In this document: piece after piece, positions 52,300 to 63,124 of the stretch | Position numbering within the stretch: the stretch's first letter is position 1 | Layout: the number at the start of each line of letters is the position of its first letter | Assembly (NCBI GenBank): GCA_030068145.1 | Contig: JAPJBO010000902.1 | Location: 1 to 64,000, forward strand | Length of the DNA stretch: 64,000 nucleotides | DNA from: Diplonema papillatum | Lineage: Eukaryota > Euglenozoa > Diplonemea > Diplonemida > Diplonemidae | Direction: 5' to 3' | Position numbers and translations under genes: made by a program | Notes under the pieces: generated by a model | Told to the model about the DNA's origin: nothing | What the model saw: only the letters and a program-made list of their open reading frames with translations | Databases searched by the model: none

Positions 52300-54930
52300 A
52301 AGTTTGGACGGTCTCCGAAACCCTCCAATACAATACGAACACATTCTGTTCTTCGCTTACACCACCGTGTTGTTTTTTTCAGTCATTACTTTTTCCCTTT
52401 CGTGTTGGCAGTTCCTTCCAAGCTGGCGCTTATGTAAAAACATAACGCCTGGTCGTCGGTCCGAATCAGCACCCAAAAATGCGGAGCTAATAGCCAGACT
52501 CCACCGTGCAATGCAAATGAAATACTCGACGTTGCTGCTTCGACTCCGAATGGAAGGGAGGAAATATAGAGGTAAGGGGCAAATACAAGACGAACACAAT
52601 CTGATTTGTTCTTCGCTTACACCACCGTGTTGGTTTCTCACTCAGGACTTTGACCTGTTGTGTTTGTGTGATTTGTCATGTAGGCATGACATTACCTCAC
52701 GTCCGTTCAACACGTGGTCCCTTGGGATCCCTTCTGTTCTTTGTCGGGCGGCATCGTCGAGCATTTCCTTTCAAGCTGACGCTCATGTAAAAAAAATTAG
52801 TATGGCGCTTTCTTTTGTTTGTGCGCACTAGCGGAACTCACCTGCTTTGGTAAGTTTCATGTAGTACGCTGCCAACTACTAATTTTTAGTACCAACAATG
52901 CATTGTTAACACAAAAAAGTCACACCTCGCTGGACGATTCGACCGAAAGCGGGTTCGAGGGGCCCAGAGACTTGTCCATCGCGGCGGCACCCTCTCGTGG
53001 AGCACCCGCCCTGCCCAACGCTTCCACTGTCGCCCTTTTCTCCACGACGTGACTCTCTAGCGAGTCTCTTTTTACCAACCCAGCCCCGCCCTCCCTCCCT
53101 TGGGGGGTTTTTCCTTTTGTGCTGTCAGAGCAGGGCCTGGGCAGTGTGTTTTCATTCCTTTTTGTACTTTGTGTCGCTTTTACTTTACTGTTTACTGTCC
53201 CACGTGGTTGCGCATCCGTGTAACGTCGTTTTTAGCGTTATTTGTGGATTTGAAGGCCGGTATTTTAAAGTCTCCGGTTGACCGTAGAGGCTTGGGTATG
53301 GCGGGGGGTTGAGAGAAGTAAGAGGGTGCAGCTCGTTTCGGGTGTTGTGTTTTTTAAAAAAGTGAGTTCTCTTGAGGATCCGGGGGTTTAGGGTCTCCTG
53401 TTGACCACCGTCGAAAAGTACGGTAGTATCAGTGCGTGTGTGGGTCTTCGTTATCTATTGCCGACTGTTCGACTTATTTGGTTAGGGGTAGAATGCAAAG
53501 AATCTGTGGCGATCATCTGCATCGTCGGCGTCGCGGTTATTTCTTCGCACGTGACGTATCATGTTTTCGCCTCTTCCACTCGTCTTGATCATTACTCATC
53601 TAGAGCGCGTCACTTCCTTTTGCAGGACTAGCAATGACCAACCTTGCGGGTTCCCCTTCAATGTAATGTGCAGGCTAAAAAAAGACGCAGGCAGCGTGTT
53701 TTGGGTGGTTGATCACAATTCCTAAATAATCCGAAAACGACCCAGGGCGAATACACGTGGGAAAACGATCAACCGGCACGCACGAAAAAATAATCGAAGC
53801 GCCTCGTTTGTTGACAGCGTTGCGGTGGTTTCCTGGAATCGACTAGTAAGGTAAGTGTGCGGGCCTTTGAAGCGTGGATGATGCCTCTCGCGCTGCTCCC
53901 CTTGAGGTTCCTGGCTCATGCCAAAGCGCCGCCGCCCGGGTTAAGGGGTTGCGGCATCAGGCGGCCAGGGCCAGGGAGGCTGTTCGGTGGGGTCACCCAC
54001 CACCGTTCGCGATGTCTGCCGCTGTTGCTGCGACTAGTAAGGTAAGTGTGCTTGGAGTCCTGTTTTGAACGACCCTCTCCTAAGACCTTCTGGGACGCTA
54101 AGCGAAACGGAATCTGAAACAGTTGTGAAAATCAATGGAGAAACCAAGCGGCACAACACTCCTATCGGAGGCAGCGGAACCTTTGTTTGTACGCACTAGG
54201 GGAACTCACCTGCGTTGTGGTTTTTAGAGAGAAAGTTCGCTTGCAACTTTTTTTTAGTACCCAGTTGGTCCAACAATGCATTGCTAACGCAAGAAATTAG
54301 GATAGACGCTTTCGTTTGTGCGCACTGGCGGAGCTCACCTGCATTGCTAACGCAAGAAATTAGGATAGACGCTTTCGTTTGTGCGCACTGGCGGAGCTCA
54401 CCTACTTTGGTAAGTGCTGTGAACTACTAATTCTTAGTACCAACGATGCATTGCCAACACAGAAAAGAACCGGGATCGAACAAGTACAGCGATGGGGGGA
54501 AGGTTGTTTGTTGTGTTATCATCGATCCGGGGGACGGCCCGTTTGGTGTCTTGCGACCTTTGTTTTGGCAAGGGATAGCAGCGGCAACTTGTCGTGATAC
54601 GCTTGCTGTTTTCTTGAGCAGGGTGCATGTTGTCCTCGAAGTTGGCCGTCTTGGGAGAAGCCAGCTGCATCATAGCTTCTCCTCATTCTGGCTGTGTCAC
54701 CAAACGACTCGACGAAAACAGGAAACCGTTAGAGCGCTACTCAAAATTTGTTTGCCTTACAGAGACAAGCAACCTGAACATGCGTCGAACGTCCTCCTCG
54801 TGCAGTGGATCTACCGATGCCACACTTCTTTTACAAAGCAAGATGTTCATACTTCCCTGCATCCCACCCCGGAATGCGGAGACCAAGCCCTTCTTGTTAT
54901 CATCTTGTGGAGGGCCCCTGCATCTCACCC
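52300..54930. other. Repeat-dominated region, no firm gene
   Basis: Family C copies (52,340-52,795), family E (52,798-52,917; 54,185-54,460, the latter tandem), family D (53,235-53,290), family A (53,628-53,790). Two GACTAGTAAGGTAAGTGTG motifs at about 53,842 and 54,030 would be ideal 5' splice sites; the sequence between is GC-rich and open (GLRHQAARAREAVRW), so a short plus-strand exon is possible. Confidence 0.55.
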
Positions 54931-55141
54931 CTGAATGCGGGAGACCAAGCCCTTCTTGTTATCATCTTGTGGAGGGCCGTTGAGGCGCGATGCTCGGCTT
55001 GGAAGTGTCTAAATTGGTGCCGAAACCCAAAATTATCCACAGTATCTTCGGCACCAATTTAGGCACTTCCAAGCCGAGCATCGCGCCTCAACGGCCCTCC
55101 ACAAGATGATAACAAGAAGGGCTTGGTCTCCCGCATTCAGG
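54930..55141. repeat. 95-bp near-perfect inverted repeat (long hairpin)
   Basis: Arms 54,930-55,024 and 55,047-55,141 are reverse complements with about one mismatch (GTGTCT against AGGCAC) around a 22-nt spacer. Related single arms follow at 55,150-55,235 and precede at 54,870-54,925. A transcript would form a long dsRNA stem. No gene overlaps. Confidence 0.9.
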
Positions 55142-56164
55142 CATCCCACCCCTGAATGCGGGAGACCAAGCCCTTCTTGATATCATCTCGTGGAGAGCCG
55201 TTGAGGCGCGATGCTCGGCTTGGAATGTTTTGGCGGCTGCAGGCACTCTTAATCAAGTTTTCGCTGGCACTGGCATTGTCCTATCCTTGCTAGAGACATA
55301 CGACGGCTAGTCGTCTTGAGGGAGCCATGCAAATGACAAGCGAGAATCCGATACCAGAGTATGCATCGTGCAAAGCCAATATTCGCAAATTCTCATTTTC
55401 TTGCGTTGATTGAGGTTTATCGTTTGCTGTTGTTCAGATATCGGGAGGACGTCCCTTGATTCACCATCGTGTCTCCGGGGACGGGCGCTCGGAAACCTGC
55501 AGATTCGAATATCACGCAGTTCCTCTCACCGGTCCCCATTGATCGAATTGCGATTTTTGGGTTGACGCTTCTTCCAGTACCTTCATGCACCTTTCATCAC
55601 GAAAGTGTGCCGGTGTGTGTGTGTGTGTGTGTGTGTTTAAGTTCAGGGCTTTGAGTGGGTAACGGCTGAAGGGAAGTATAGCCCACTTGTCACTATCGCC
55701 AGTCGGCTTAGAGTTTCCGACACGCTGCTTTTGGGTCCTGTGACTCCTTTCCGAAGGGTGGGTGGGGTGGGATCCTTCGGGGGACGGATAGAGCGTGGGA
55801 GGCTGTCAGCTTCTCCATCCGGCACTCGGCTCAAGACTTCTGTTTTCATCTTGCGGTGGTAGCTGCACGGGGTTTTCGGCCCCGTGCAACAGTGAGTGTC
55901 TTTACACAGGCGGCACATCTCACCCGAGGATGTGGCAAGCTCTCTCTGTGCAAGGAGCTTGGCCTGACTAGCTGTTCCAAACTCCTGGTGCAAGCACCTG
56001 TCATGGTCGGCAGTCGCCACCTGGGTCACAGTTTTGAGTCCTGTTCCGAGACTCGCTCGCACGGGGAAGTGGCGCGAATTACTTGTCGCCAAGCATTCTG
56101 CAATGCTGACGACTGCTACCCCTGTGTGTGGGCCTTTTTGCAAAGGCGCATTGCGTCTGGCTTC

Positions 56165-56640
56165 CGTAGGCGGCGCGATGAACTGCGAAACGTTAGACAG
56201 GTCCACCGGAGACCCGATGGCAAACGTCGCGCCACTCGTCGAAGGGCACCACGCACACCCCGGGCTGCTCCGCGAGCTCGGCGACCGCTGCGAAGGTCGG
56301 GCGGGACTCGAGCCGCTCGGTGGCTGCGAGGAACTCAGCGCTGGGGCTGAACAGGGTCTGCAGCAGGCGGAGATACGAGCGGAGGCTAGCCGCCGGGTCG
56401 GCCGCCGGGTCGGACGGCGACAATCACGCGGCAGCCGGGCAAGTGGACGCGCAGGCGGGAGACGCTGCGTCAGGAACAGCGGCCGCGCGACGTAGGCACG
56501 GTTCGAACGAGCAGACCGCCACGCCCGCCGCCGCAAGCCGCGGGGCAAGACGAGGTCCAGTTCTCAAACGACGGACGCGTGCGCCAGCAGCGTCCCAACA
56601 AGTAGCACGCGACGTCCGACTTCGCATGGATCCTCTCCGA
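56165..56640 (-). pseudogene. Truncated sulfotransferase 3' copy
   Basis: Repeats the last ~170 codons of the sulfotransferase (SLRSYLRLLQTLFSPSAEF, VDLSNVSQFIAPPTEAR) with deletions and frameshifts, downstream of the gene and in the same orientation. Part of the 3' flank (GGCAAGCTC block) is repeated as well, at about 55,915. Confidence 0.85.
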
Positions 56641-56897
56641 ATCTCCGAAGATCCTTCGGGGGAGAAGCGGTTGGTTGGCACCTACATACGGCATCCGGCT
56701 CGAAAACTCCTCGTTTCATGTTACAACTCTACACATTTGCGCAGGCTGCGCATCTCACCCGAAACTCGGCAAGCTCCCTCTCGTACGATGGGACTCAATC
56801 ATACTCAAAACCTGACGACGGCCGTGCCTCTGCTTTGGTATGTTTTTAGAGTCAAATTTGCTTGAAACTCCGGGGCTTTTTGTAAAGGCGCGTTGCG

Positions 56898-58589
56898 TCA
56901 AGTGCCTCTGGCTTCCGTAGGCGGCGCGATGAACTGCGAAACGTTGGACAGGTCCACCGGAGACCCGATGGCAAACCGCAGCATGCGTTCGAGCGTCGAC
57001 TCGGTGTCGTCGCGCCACTCGTCGAAGGGCACCACGCACACCCCGGGCTGCTCCGCGAGCTCGGCGACCGCTGCGAAGGTCGGGCGGGACTCGAGCCGCT
57101 CGGTGGCTGCGAGGAACTCAGCGCTGGGGCTGAACAGGGTCTGCAGCAGGCGGAGATACGAGCGGAGGCTAGCCGCCGGGTCGCGGACGGCGGCGATCAC
57201 GCGGCAGCCGGGCAAGTGGACGCGCAGGCGGGAGACGTGCTGCGTCAGGAACAGCGGCCGCGCGACGTAGGCACGGTTCGAACGAGCAGACCGCCACGCC
57301 CGCCGCCGCAAGCCGCGGGCCACGAAGACGAGGTCCGGCTCGTCGACGGCGGACGCGTGCGCCAGCAGCGCCGGGTCGCACGCTCCCAAGAAGTAGCACG
57401 CCACGTCCGACTTCGCGTGCGCCGCGAGCCAGAACGACTCTTCAACCGGCTCGTCTGCGGTGCACCGGTGGCCCTTCGTGTCGAACCGCGAGAAAAACCA
57501 CTCTGGCGGCGACGCCAGGTAGCTCAGCAGCAGCGACGGGGCAACCGATTCCGCCATGCTCGACACGTCGATCTGCGGGTGAAGCCCGAGGGACGTGTGC
57601 TGGTGGGTGGTGCCGCTGCGGGAGTGACCCACCAGCAGAACGAGGTTGCTGGCCCACGCCTCGTCTCCTCCGCCGCCGCCGTACAGCCGGAGGCTTGGGA
57701 AAAAGACGAGCTCCTCGACGCCCATTACCACGTGGTTGATCCATGAAACCGATGCGAGCACAACCAACCGGGCCAAGCCCACCACTCCGGTGACGGCGTG
57801 GAACGCGGCGGCGAACGCACTCGGCCGGTCCAGCCAAGGGCACCCTGGGGGGCGGGAAAATCCTGTGAGGTTGGGGAGGAAGCGCGGTTCGAAGTAAGGG
57901 GCGACAGCGAACGCGAGGAGGCCGGCGGCGGAGGCCGTGTCGGCGGCAAGCGTCGCCGGGACCGACAAGACGAGCAAGGCGACGGCCTGCGCGGAAGCGG
58001 CGGCGAAGCAGAGCTCCAGCGGCGCGTCTCCGGGCGCAACGGGGTTCCACAGCTGCCCGGAGGCTTCGAATCGGGTCTTCATCGTCCGCAGCAGCGCCGC
58101 GGCGGCGAACGCGAAGGCGTAGTGCCTGGCCGGCAGCCACGGCACGTGGGGAGTCCCTGCAGACGATCCGGCCACCAACGCGCCCAGGGCGAGGCGCATG
58201 GGCCCCGCCGCCCCGTCGAGGCAGCAGCTGGCAGCGGTCTGCCGGCTCCCCCTCCCCTCCCAGTAATAGTGCGCGAGGTGCGCGACCGCGAAAGCCGCGT
58301 ACCCCGCCGCAACCGGCGGCCCGAAGCCGGGGGCCTGCCACGCTAGGCTGAAGACGGTTGCGGCGGCGGCGGCGGCCCCGCCCGCGTGGCGGGCCGGCGC
58401 GTTCACCGCCATGCGCATCCCGCCGTGCAGGACTACTTCCAACGCGACGTAGTGCAGCAGCAGGCTCCAGAAGAACCCGGGCGCGTCGTTGTTGAGCATC
58501 GGCAGCATCCCGAGGGCCACCCACAGGTAGTTCCGGTGGTTGCTCGCGTGCAGCATCTTCTGCAGAGCATCGACGGACGGTGCTTTCAT
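56898..58589 (-). CDS. Multi-pass membrane sulfotransferase
   Basis: 563 residues from ATG 58589 (MKAPSVDALQKMLHASNHRN, shared by the upstream copies) to TGA 56,898; no intron. The first ~280 residues hold six to eight hydrophobic segments (for example LLLHYVALEVVLHGG, VALLVLSVPATLAA, VGLARLVVLASVSW). The C-terminal half is a sulfotransferase domain: PAPS 5'-phosphosulfate loop LVGHSRSGTTH (about 316-326) and 3'-phosphate site RVIAAVRDPAASLRSYL (about 460-475). It should transfer sulfate from PAPS to a lipid or glycan at an internal membrane. The substrate cannot be told. The fusion of an integral membrane part to the sulfotransferase domain is less common than the single-anchor form. Confidence 0.88.
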   Translation of the reverse strand: MKAPSVDALQKMLHASNHRNYLWVALGMLPMLNNDAPGFFWSLLLHYVALEVVLHGGMRMAVNAPARHAGGAAAAAATVFSLAWQAPGFGPPVAAGYAAFAVAHLAHYYWEGRGSRQTAASCCLDGAAGPMRLALGALVAGSSAGTPHVPWLPARHYAFAFAAAALLRTMKTRFEASGQLWNPVAPGDAPLELCFAAASAQAVALLVLSVPATLAADTASAAGLLAFAVAPYFEPRFLPNLTGFSRPPGCPWLDRPSAFAAAFHAVTGVVGLARLVVLASVSWINHVVMGVEELVFFPSLRLYGGGGGDEAWASNLVLLVGHSRSGTTHQHTSLGLHPQIDVSSMAESVAPSLLLSYLASPPEWFFSRFDTKGHRCTADEPVEESFWLAAHAKSDVACYFLGACDPALLAHASAVDEPDLVFVARGLRRRAWRSARSNRAYVARPLFLTQHVSRLRVHLPGCRVIAAVRDPAASLRSYLRLLQTLFSPSAEFLAATERLESRPTFAAVAELAEQPGVCVVPFDEWRDDTESTLERMLRFAIGSPVDLSNVSQFIAPPTEARGT

Positions 58590-58689
58590 CGCTGGTCCCT
58601 TGTCCTGTCTCTTCTTCTTTTTTATCTTTTGGGGTTGGGGAGTAAACACCTGTGTTGTGGACTGTTGCTTAGAGTGTCAGAGGAGGAAA

Positions 58690-60060
58690 CGAAATCAGAG
58701 CACGGTGCCTCGGATCGCTTCTGCAATGAGTTAGAATCGGGACGGAAGTGAAAACGCCACTGTTTGCCGAGGGGTTCCAGACGCTGCTCGGAGGCTTCGA
58801 ACCGGGGTTTCATCGTCCGCAGCAGCGCCGCGGCGGCGAACGCGAAGGCGTGGTGCCTGGCCGGCAGCCACGGCACGTGGGGAGTCCCTGCAGAGGATTC
58901 GGCCACCAACGCGCCCAGGGCGAGGCGCATGGGCCCCGCCGCCCCGTCGAGGCAGCAGCTGGCAGCGGTCTGCCGGCTCCCCCTCCCCTCCCAGTAATAG
59001 TGCGCGAGGTGCGCGACCGCGAAAGCCGCGTACGCCGCCGCAACCGGCGGCCCGAAGCCGGGGGCCTGCCACGCTAGGCTGAAGACGGTTGCGGCGGCGG
59101 CGGCGGCCCCGCCCGCGTGGCGGGCCGGCGCGTTCACCGCCATGCGCATCCCGCCGTGCAGGACTACTTCCAACGCGACATAGTGCAGCAGCAGGCTCCA
59201 CCAGAACCCGGGCACGTCGTCGCTAAGCATCGGCAGCATCCCGAGGGCCACCCACAGGTAGTTCCGGTGGTTGCTCGCGTGCAGCATCTTCTGCAGAGCA
59301 TCGACGGACGGTGCTTTCATCGCTGGTCCCTTGTCCTGTCTCTTCTTATTTTTTATCTTTTCTTTGGAGTAAACACCTGTGTTGTGGACTGTTACCTAGA
59401 GTGTCACAATGAGTTAGAATCGGGACGCAAGTGAAAACGCCACTGTTTGCCGAGGGGTTCCAGACGCTGCCCGGAGGCTTCGAACCGGGGTTTCACCGTC
59501 CGCAGCAGCGCCGTGGCGGTGAACGCGAAGGCGTCGTGCCTGGCCGGCAGCCACGGCACGTGGGGAGTCCCTGCAGAGGATCCGGCCACCAACGCGCCCA
59601 GGGCGAGGCGCATGGGCCCCGCCGCCCCGTCAAGGCAGCAGCTGGCAGCGGTCTCTGCCTCCCCTCCCAGTAATAGTGCGCGAGGTGCACGACCGCGAAA
59701 GCCGCGTACCCCGCCGCAACCGGCGGCCCGAGCCTGCCACGCTAGGCTGAAGACGGTTGCGGCGGCGGCGCGTTCACCGCCATGCGCATCCCGCCGTGCA
59801 GAACTACTTCGAACGCGACGTAGTGCAGCAGCAGGCTCCACAAGAACCCGGGCGCGTAGCATCTTCTGCAGAGCATCGACGGACGGTGCTTTCATCCTTT
59901 GTCCCGTCTCTTCCTCTTTTCTTATCTTTCTTTTGGAGTAAACACCTGTTTTGTGGACTGATGTTTGCGGCGTGTTGGGAGGGAAAGAAATCTTGCTGCT
60001 TGAGCACGGTGCCTCCTGATCGTTTCTGCAATGAGTTAGAATCAGGCCGGAAGTGAAGAC
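58690..60060 (-). pseudogene. Two truncated sulfotransferase 5' copies, tandem
   Basis: Copy at 59,320-58,790 repeats codons 1 to about 172 nearly intact; copy at 59,896-59,460 has several internal deletions. Both break off at the same point (after RFEAS) and pass into the same tail (LGKQWRFHF, PDSNS), and both carry the same leader (GCTGGTCCCTTGTCCTGTCT in the nearer one). The tail of a third unit is seen at 60,000-60,060. The truncated unit was therefore itself amplified. Confidence 0.88.
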
Positions 60061-60189
60061 GCCCCTGTGTGCGGAGACGAGCTTCTCATTTCCTCCGACA
60101 CTTCTTGTTCGGTAGAAAGACGACGGGAACTTCGTTTCGTTTGGCCATTGGAACAACTGCGGCATGGGTCGGCTCTTCGTCAACGCAGG

Positions 60190-60467
60190 TCCGAAGACCT
60201 TAACCCCACAAGGGAGCAGCTGCCGTCGTCCCATCATTGGATAAATAAAGCGACAACAAGAGTAGTGGTATTTCCTTGTTGCGGCCTCCCACCTACTCTA
60301 CACCTCTCGTGTCACTGCACAAAGTCAGACTAGAGTCAAACTCAACAGGGTCTTCTTTCCCCGCTGACAGTTTCAAGTCCGTTCCCTTGGCTGCTGTTTC
60401 GCCAGATAGCAGGTAGGGACACAGAAAGGAATCTCTTTGATCCATTCATGCGCGTCTTTAATTAGAA

Positions 60468-60524
<57 letters not shown>

Positions 60525-60600
60525 CTGACCTGATCTCTCAGCGTTGACATTCAGGGCACTGGGCAGAAGTCACATTCCACTCGCCACCGCTGTGATGAAG
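60190..60600 (-). rRNA. LSU rRNA fragment (domain IV-V region), pseudogene
   Basis: The minus strand contains LSU blocks in order: GGGTAAACGGCGGGAGTAAC, TATGACTCTCTTAAGGTAGC, CAAATGCCTCGTC, ATGAATGGATCAAAGAGATT, TCCCTACCTGCTATCTGGCG, GGGAAAGAAGACCCTGTTGA, GACTCTAGTCTGACTTTGTG and CCGCAACAAGGAAATACCAC. It is well conserved over about 400 nt but isolated from other rDNA, lying directly upstream of the sulfotransferase 5' copies. Confidence 0.9.
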
Positions 60601-60609
60601 CGAAACGCT

Positions 60610-62030
60610 GTGGTTTAATTAACCAGTTGGATTCCTCTTGTTCGTAACAGTTCCAAGCTGACAACTACCACACATTGGAATTCGCTGTCGTTGGCAGAGG
60701 TTGGCAAACCCGTCCAACGCGTCCCTGGGTCTTCTCCGGCCTCGTTATCACTGTTGTGTACTCACAGATGCAGTGTGTGGTCCTTTTTAAGATGGAACGT
60801 GTCTGGCGCTCTCTCTCCCTTAGAGTTGCCGCCCGAGGGAACCGGCTGTGAGCCGAAACTCGACGCCGGTCTCTCCGGACTGCACCAGGAGAGAACTTCG
60901 CGGCGGATCACAAAGCACCCGCCCTGCACGCGCCCAAGACCTGTGCACGGCTACCGTAGCACCCTCCATGTTTGCACCTTCCTCGGATGCTACGGTCGGG
61001 AAGGGGCTTCAAAGTAGTTGGGAAACCACGTTCCCCTTCCCCGCGTTCTGCGTGTGGGGTTACCACCGGCAACTGCCGCAGCAGCCGCAGATACGTCCTT
61101 CGCCCTTGGCTCACTTCGGGAGGTGTCGCTGCTCACCTACCAGTGTGTTCCTGGTTGTTGCCCTGTACTCACTGATGCAGTGTTTGATGGCCCGCTGCAT
61201 GGTGGACAAAGCTGTAAGGGAAATGCAGCGTACAGAGAGCACACTCAGCCAGGTGCACTCCATGGGTTTTCTACGAAGCGATACGGCAGTACAACCCCTG
61301 TCCTAAATACTGTGGTCCGCATGTACTTCGCCTGTGCGCTCCCCCTTCGGCTGGATCGTGGATAAAGAACGTGGAAGTCGCAAGTAGTCTTGCATTCAAA
61401 AAGAAGTCGGCTAGGATTCTGCTTGTCTTCTCTGGGTCAGAGTGCCGGGGTGGGTGAGAGGGGGGGTGCAAGAAGGTGCCGATCAGCTCATTAGCTCAGC
61501 GCCATACGTGGTCACAATGGCATCGCGTTGCTGTCCTTTAAGCCACGGACACACAAGGCTGTTCATCATCAGCGCGGAACCTGATGAGTCACGCCTTGTC
61601 TTTTCCGGTAAGAGTGCGGGGGGGCTGCCAGAACGTGCTTGGGACGGTTCGCTCAACCTTGCACCGTGTTTCGGTCTCTCGGGCCAGGGCGGACCATCAG
61701 CAGCGAGGAGCCTGATGAGTCGGTCTCGGGATGATGACACCAGGATACGATTAAGTTGCGGCGTTGGGGTATGGGTGTCCCACCAGATATGAGAGAGAGA
61801 CTAGCAGACTAGCATTGGGAATCGTTGGCGACGGAGTCTCGAGGGGAATCTCCCTTGATCTTTGGCCGCACCTTACCAAACCCGCCTCTTTCTCTCTCCA
61901 GGTTCTCTCAAGATCCCACAAAGGGTGTCGGTTCTGGAAGTGATGGAAGACGGCATCCGATGATGAGTGTGTCGTCAGGACACGCCCACGCGACACAGAT
62001 ACATTCCACGTCAGCCTGAAGCATCCATTG
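60610..62030. other. No gene recognised
   Basis: Several 70-115-codon ORFs without domain or biased composition. A block at 60,940-61,000 is similar to the reverse complement of 40,925-41,010. No splice-supported exon found. Confidence 0.45.
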
Positions 62031-62034
62031 CAAA

Positions 62035-62600
62035 CACAGTAGTACCTCGCTCGTTCTAGAACCAGTTCTGCTGCTTAGCAACAATTCGGCGAGCAACCCT
62101 TTAGGCGTTGAATAGTCGCTCAAGGTCTTAGGCTGCCGCATTCCATGACAGCCTGAAGCAGCCGTTGCAAACACAGTAGTACCTCGCTTGTTCTAGAACC
62201 AGCTCTGCTGCTTAGCAACAATTCGGCGAGTAACCCTTTGGGCGTTGAATAGTCGCTCAGGTCTTAGGCTGCAGCATTCCATGACAGCCTGAAGCAGCCA
62301 TTGCAAACACAGTAGTACATCGCTCGTTCAAGAACCAGTTCTGCTGCTTAGCAACAATTCGGCGAGTAACCCTTTGGGCGTTGAATAGTCGCTCAGGTCT
62401 TAGGCTGCAGCATTCCATGACAGCCTGAAGCAGCCATTGCAAACACAGTAGTACATCGCTCGTTCAAGAACCAGTTCTGCTGCTTAGCAACAATTCGGCG
62501 AGTAACCCTTCGGGCGTTGAATAGTCGCTCAGGTCTTAGGCTGCCGCATTCCATGACAGCTTGAAGCAGCCATTGCAAACACAGTAGTACATCGCTCGTT
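62035..62600. repeat. ~137-bp array built from the 3' end of the adjacent gene
   Basis: Four units with GAACCAGTTCTGCTGCTTAG, CAACAATTCGGCGAGTAACC and GCTGAATAGTCGCTCAGG-type sequence. Each joins the final codons and stop region of the 62.6-kb exon to an earlier part of the same exon (CFRLSRN and DYSTA segments), with the middle deleted. Confidence 0.8.
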
Positions 62601-63044
62601 CTAGAACCAGTTCTGCTGCTTGGAGGTGTTCCGGCTCGCAGCCCTGCCGCCGTAGATGCCGACCGCCTGCGTACGACGACTGTTCTGGCGCGTGAAGTGA
62701 GTCGGATCGCTGCACGCCTGCGACGGCAAAGCTCGCCACTGCATGGCGTCCCTCAGCTTGCTTTCGGACGTGCCAAAGTCAGACTCGTAGAACTTCCAAG
62801 GGCCCCACGACCCGGGGTCTGTCGGTGCTGCCGTTGAATAGTCACTCAGGTCCGTCGCTGTCACATTCCGCGACAGCCTGAAGCAGCCAGGCAGTGCGTA
62901 CACACGCTTGCCGTACGAAGGCGTCAGGACACCCCGCCGGTTGCTGGTGCAAACCAGCTGGCGCTGCTCTTCTTGGGACACGATCAGGCGGCAGAGGAGT
63001 TCGAGATGCGTGAACACTGCACCGAATTCGTGGAGCATTGCGCC
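62601..63044 (-). CDS. Last exon of an unidentified gene
   Basis: The exon begins after a CACACGCACGCAG acceptor at 63,045 and runs 147 codons (AMLHEFGAVFTHLELLCRLI, then GSWGPWKFYESDFGTSESKL, RDAMQWRALPSQACSD) to TAG at 62,601. The composition is that of a real protein and the acceptor is strong. It starts in phase with a Met that could also be a start. I do not recognise the family; WKFYESDFGTSES recalls short motifs in flagellar proteins, a guess only. Its 3' end is tandemly repeated downstream. Confidence 0.55.
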   Translation of the reverse strand, partial: GAMLHEFGAVFTHLELLCRLIVSQEEQRQLVCTSNRRGVLTPSYGKRVYALPGCFRLSRNVTATDLSDYSTAAPTDPGSWGPWKFYESDFGTSESKLRDAMQWRALPSQACSDPTHFTRQNSRRTQAVGIYGGRAASRNTSKQQNWF

Positions 63045-63124
63045 TGCGTGCGTGTGTGTGTGGAGCTGGACGACAGGTAGGGATAGTAAGTAGTAAGGTA
63101 GGGGCGCTGAGTCTGGTGGACAAA

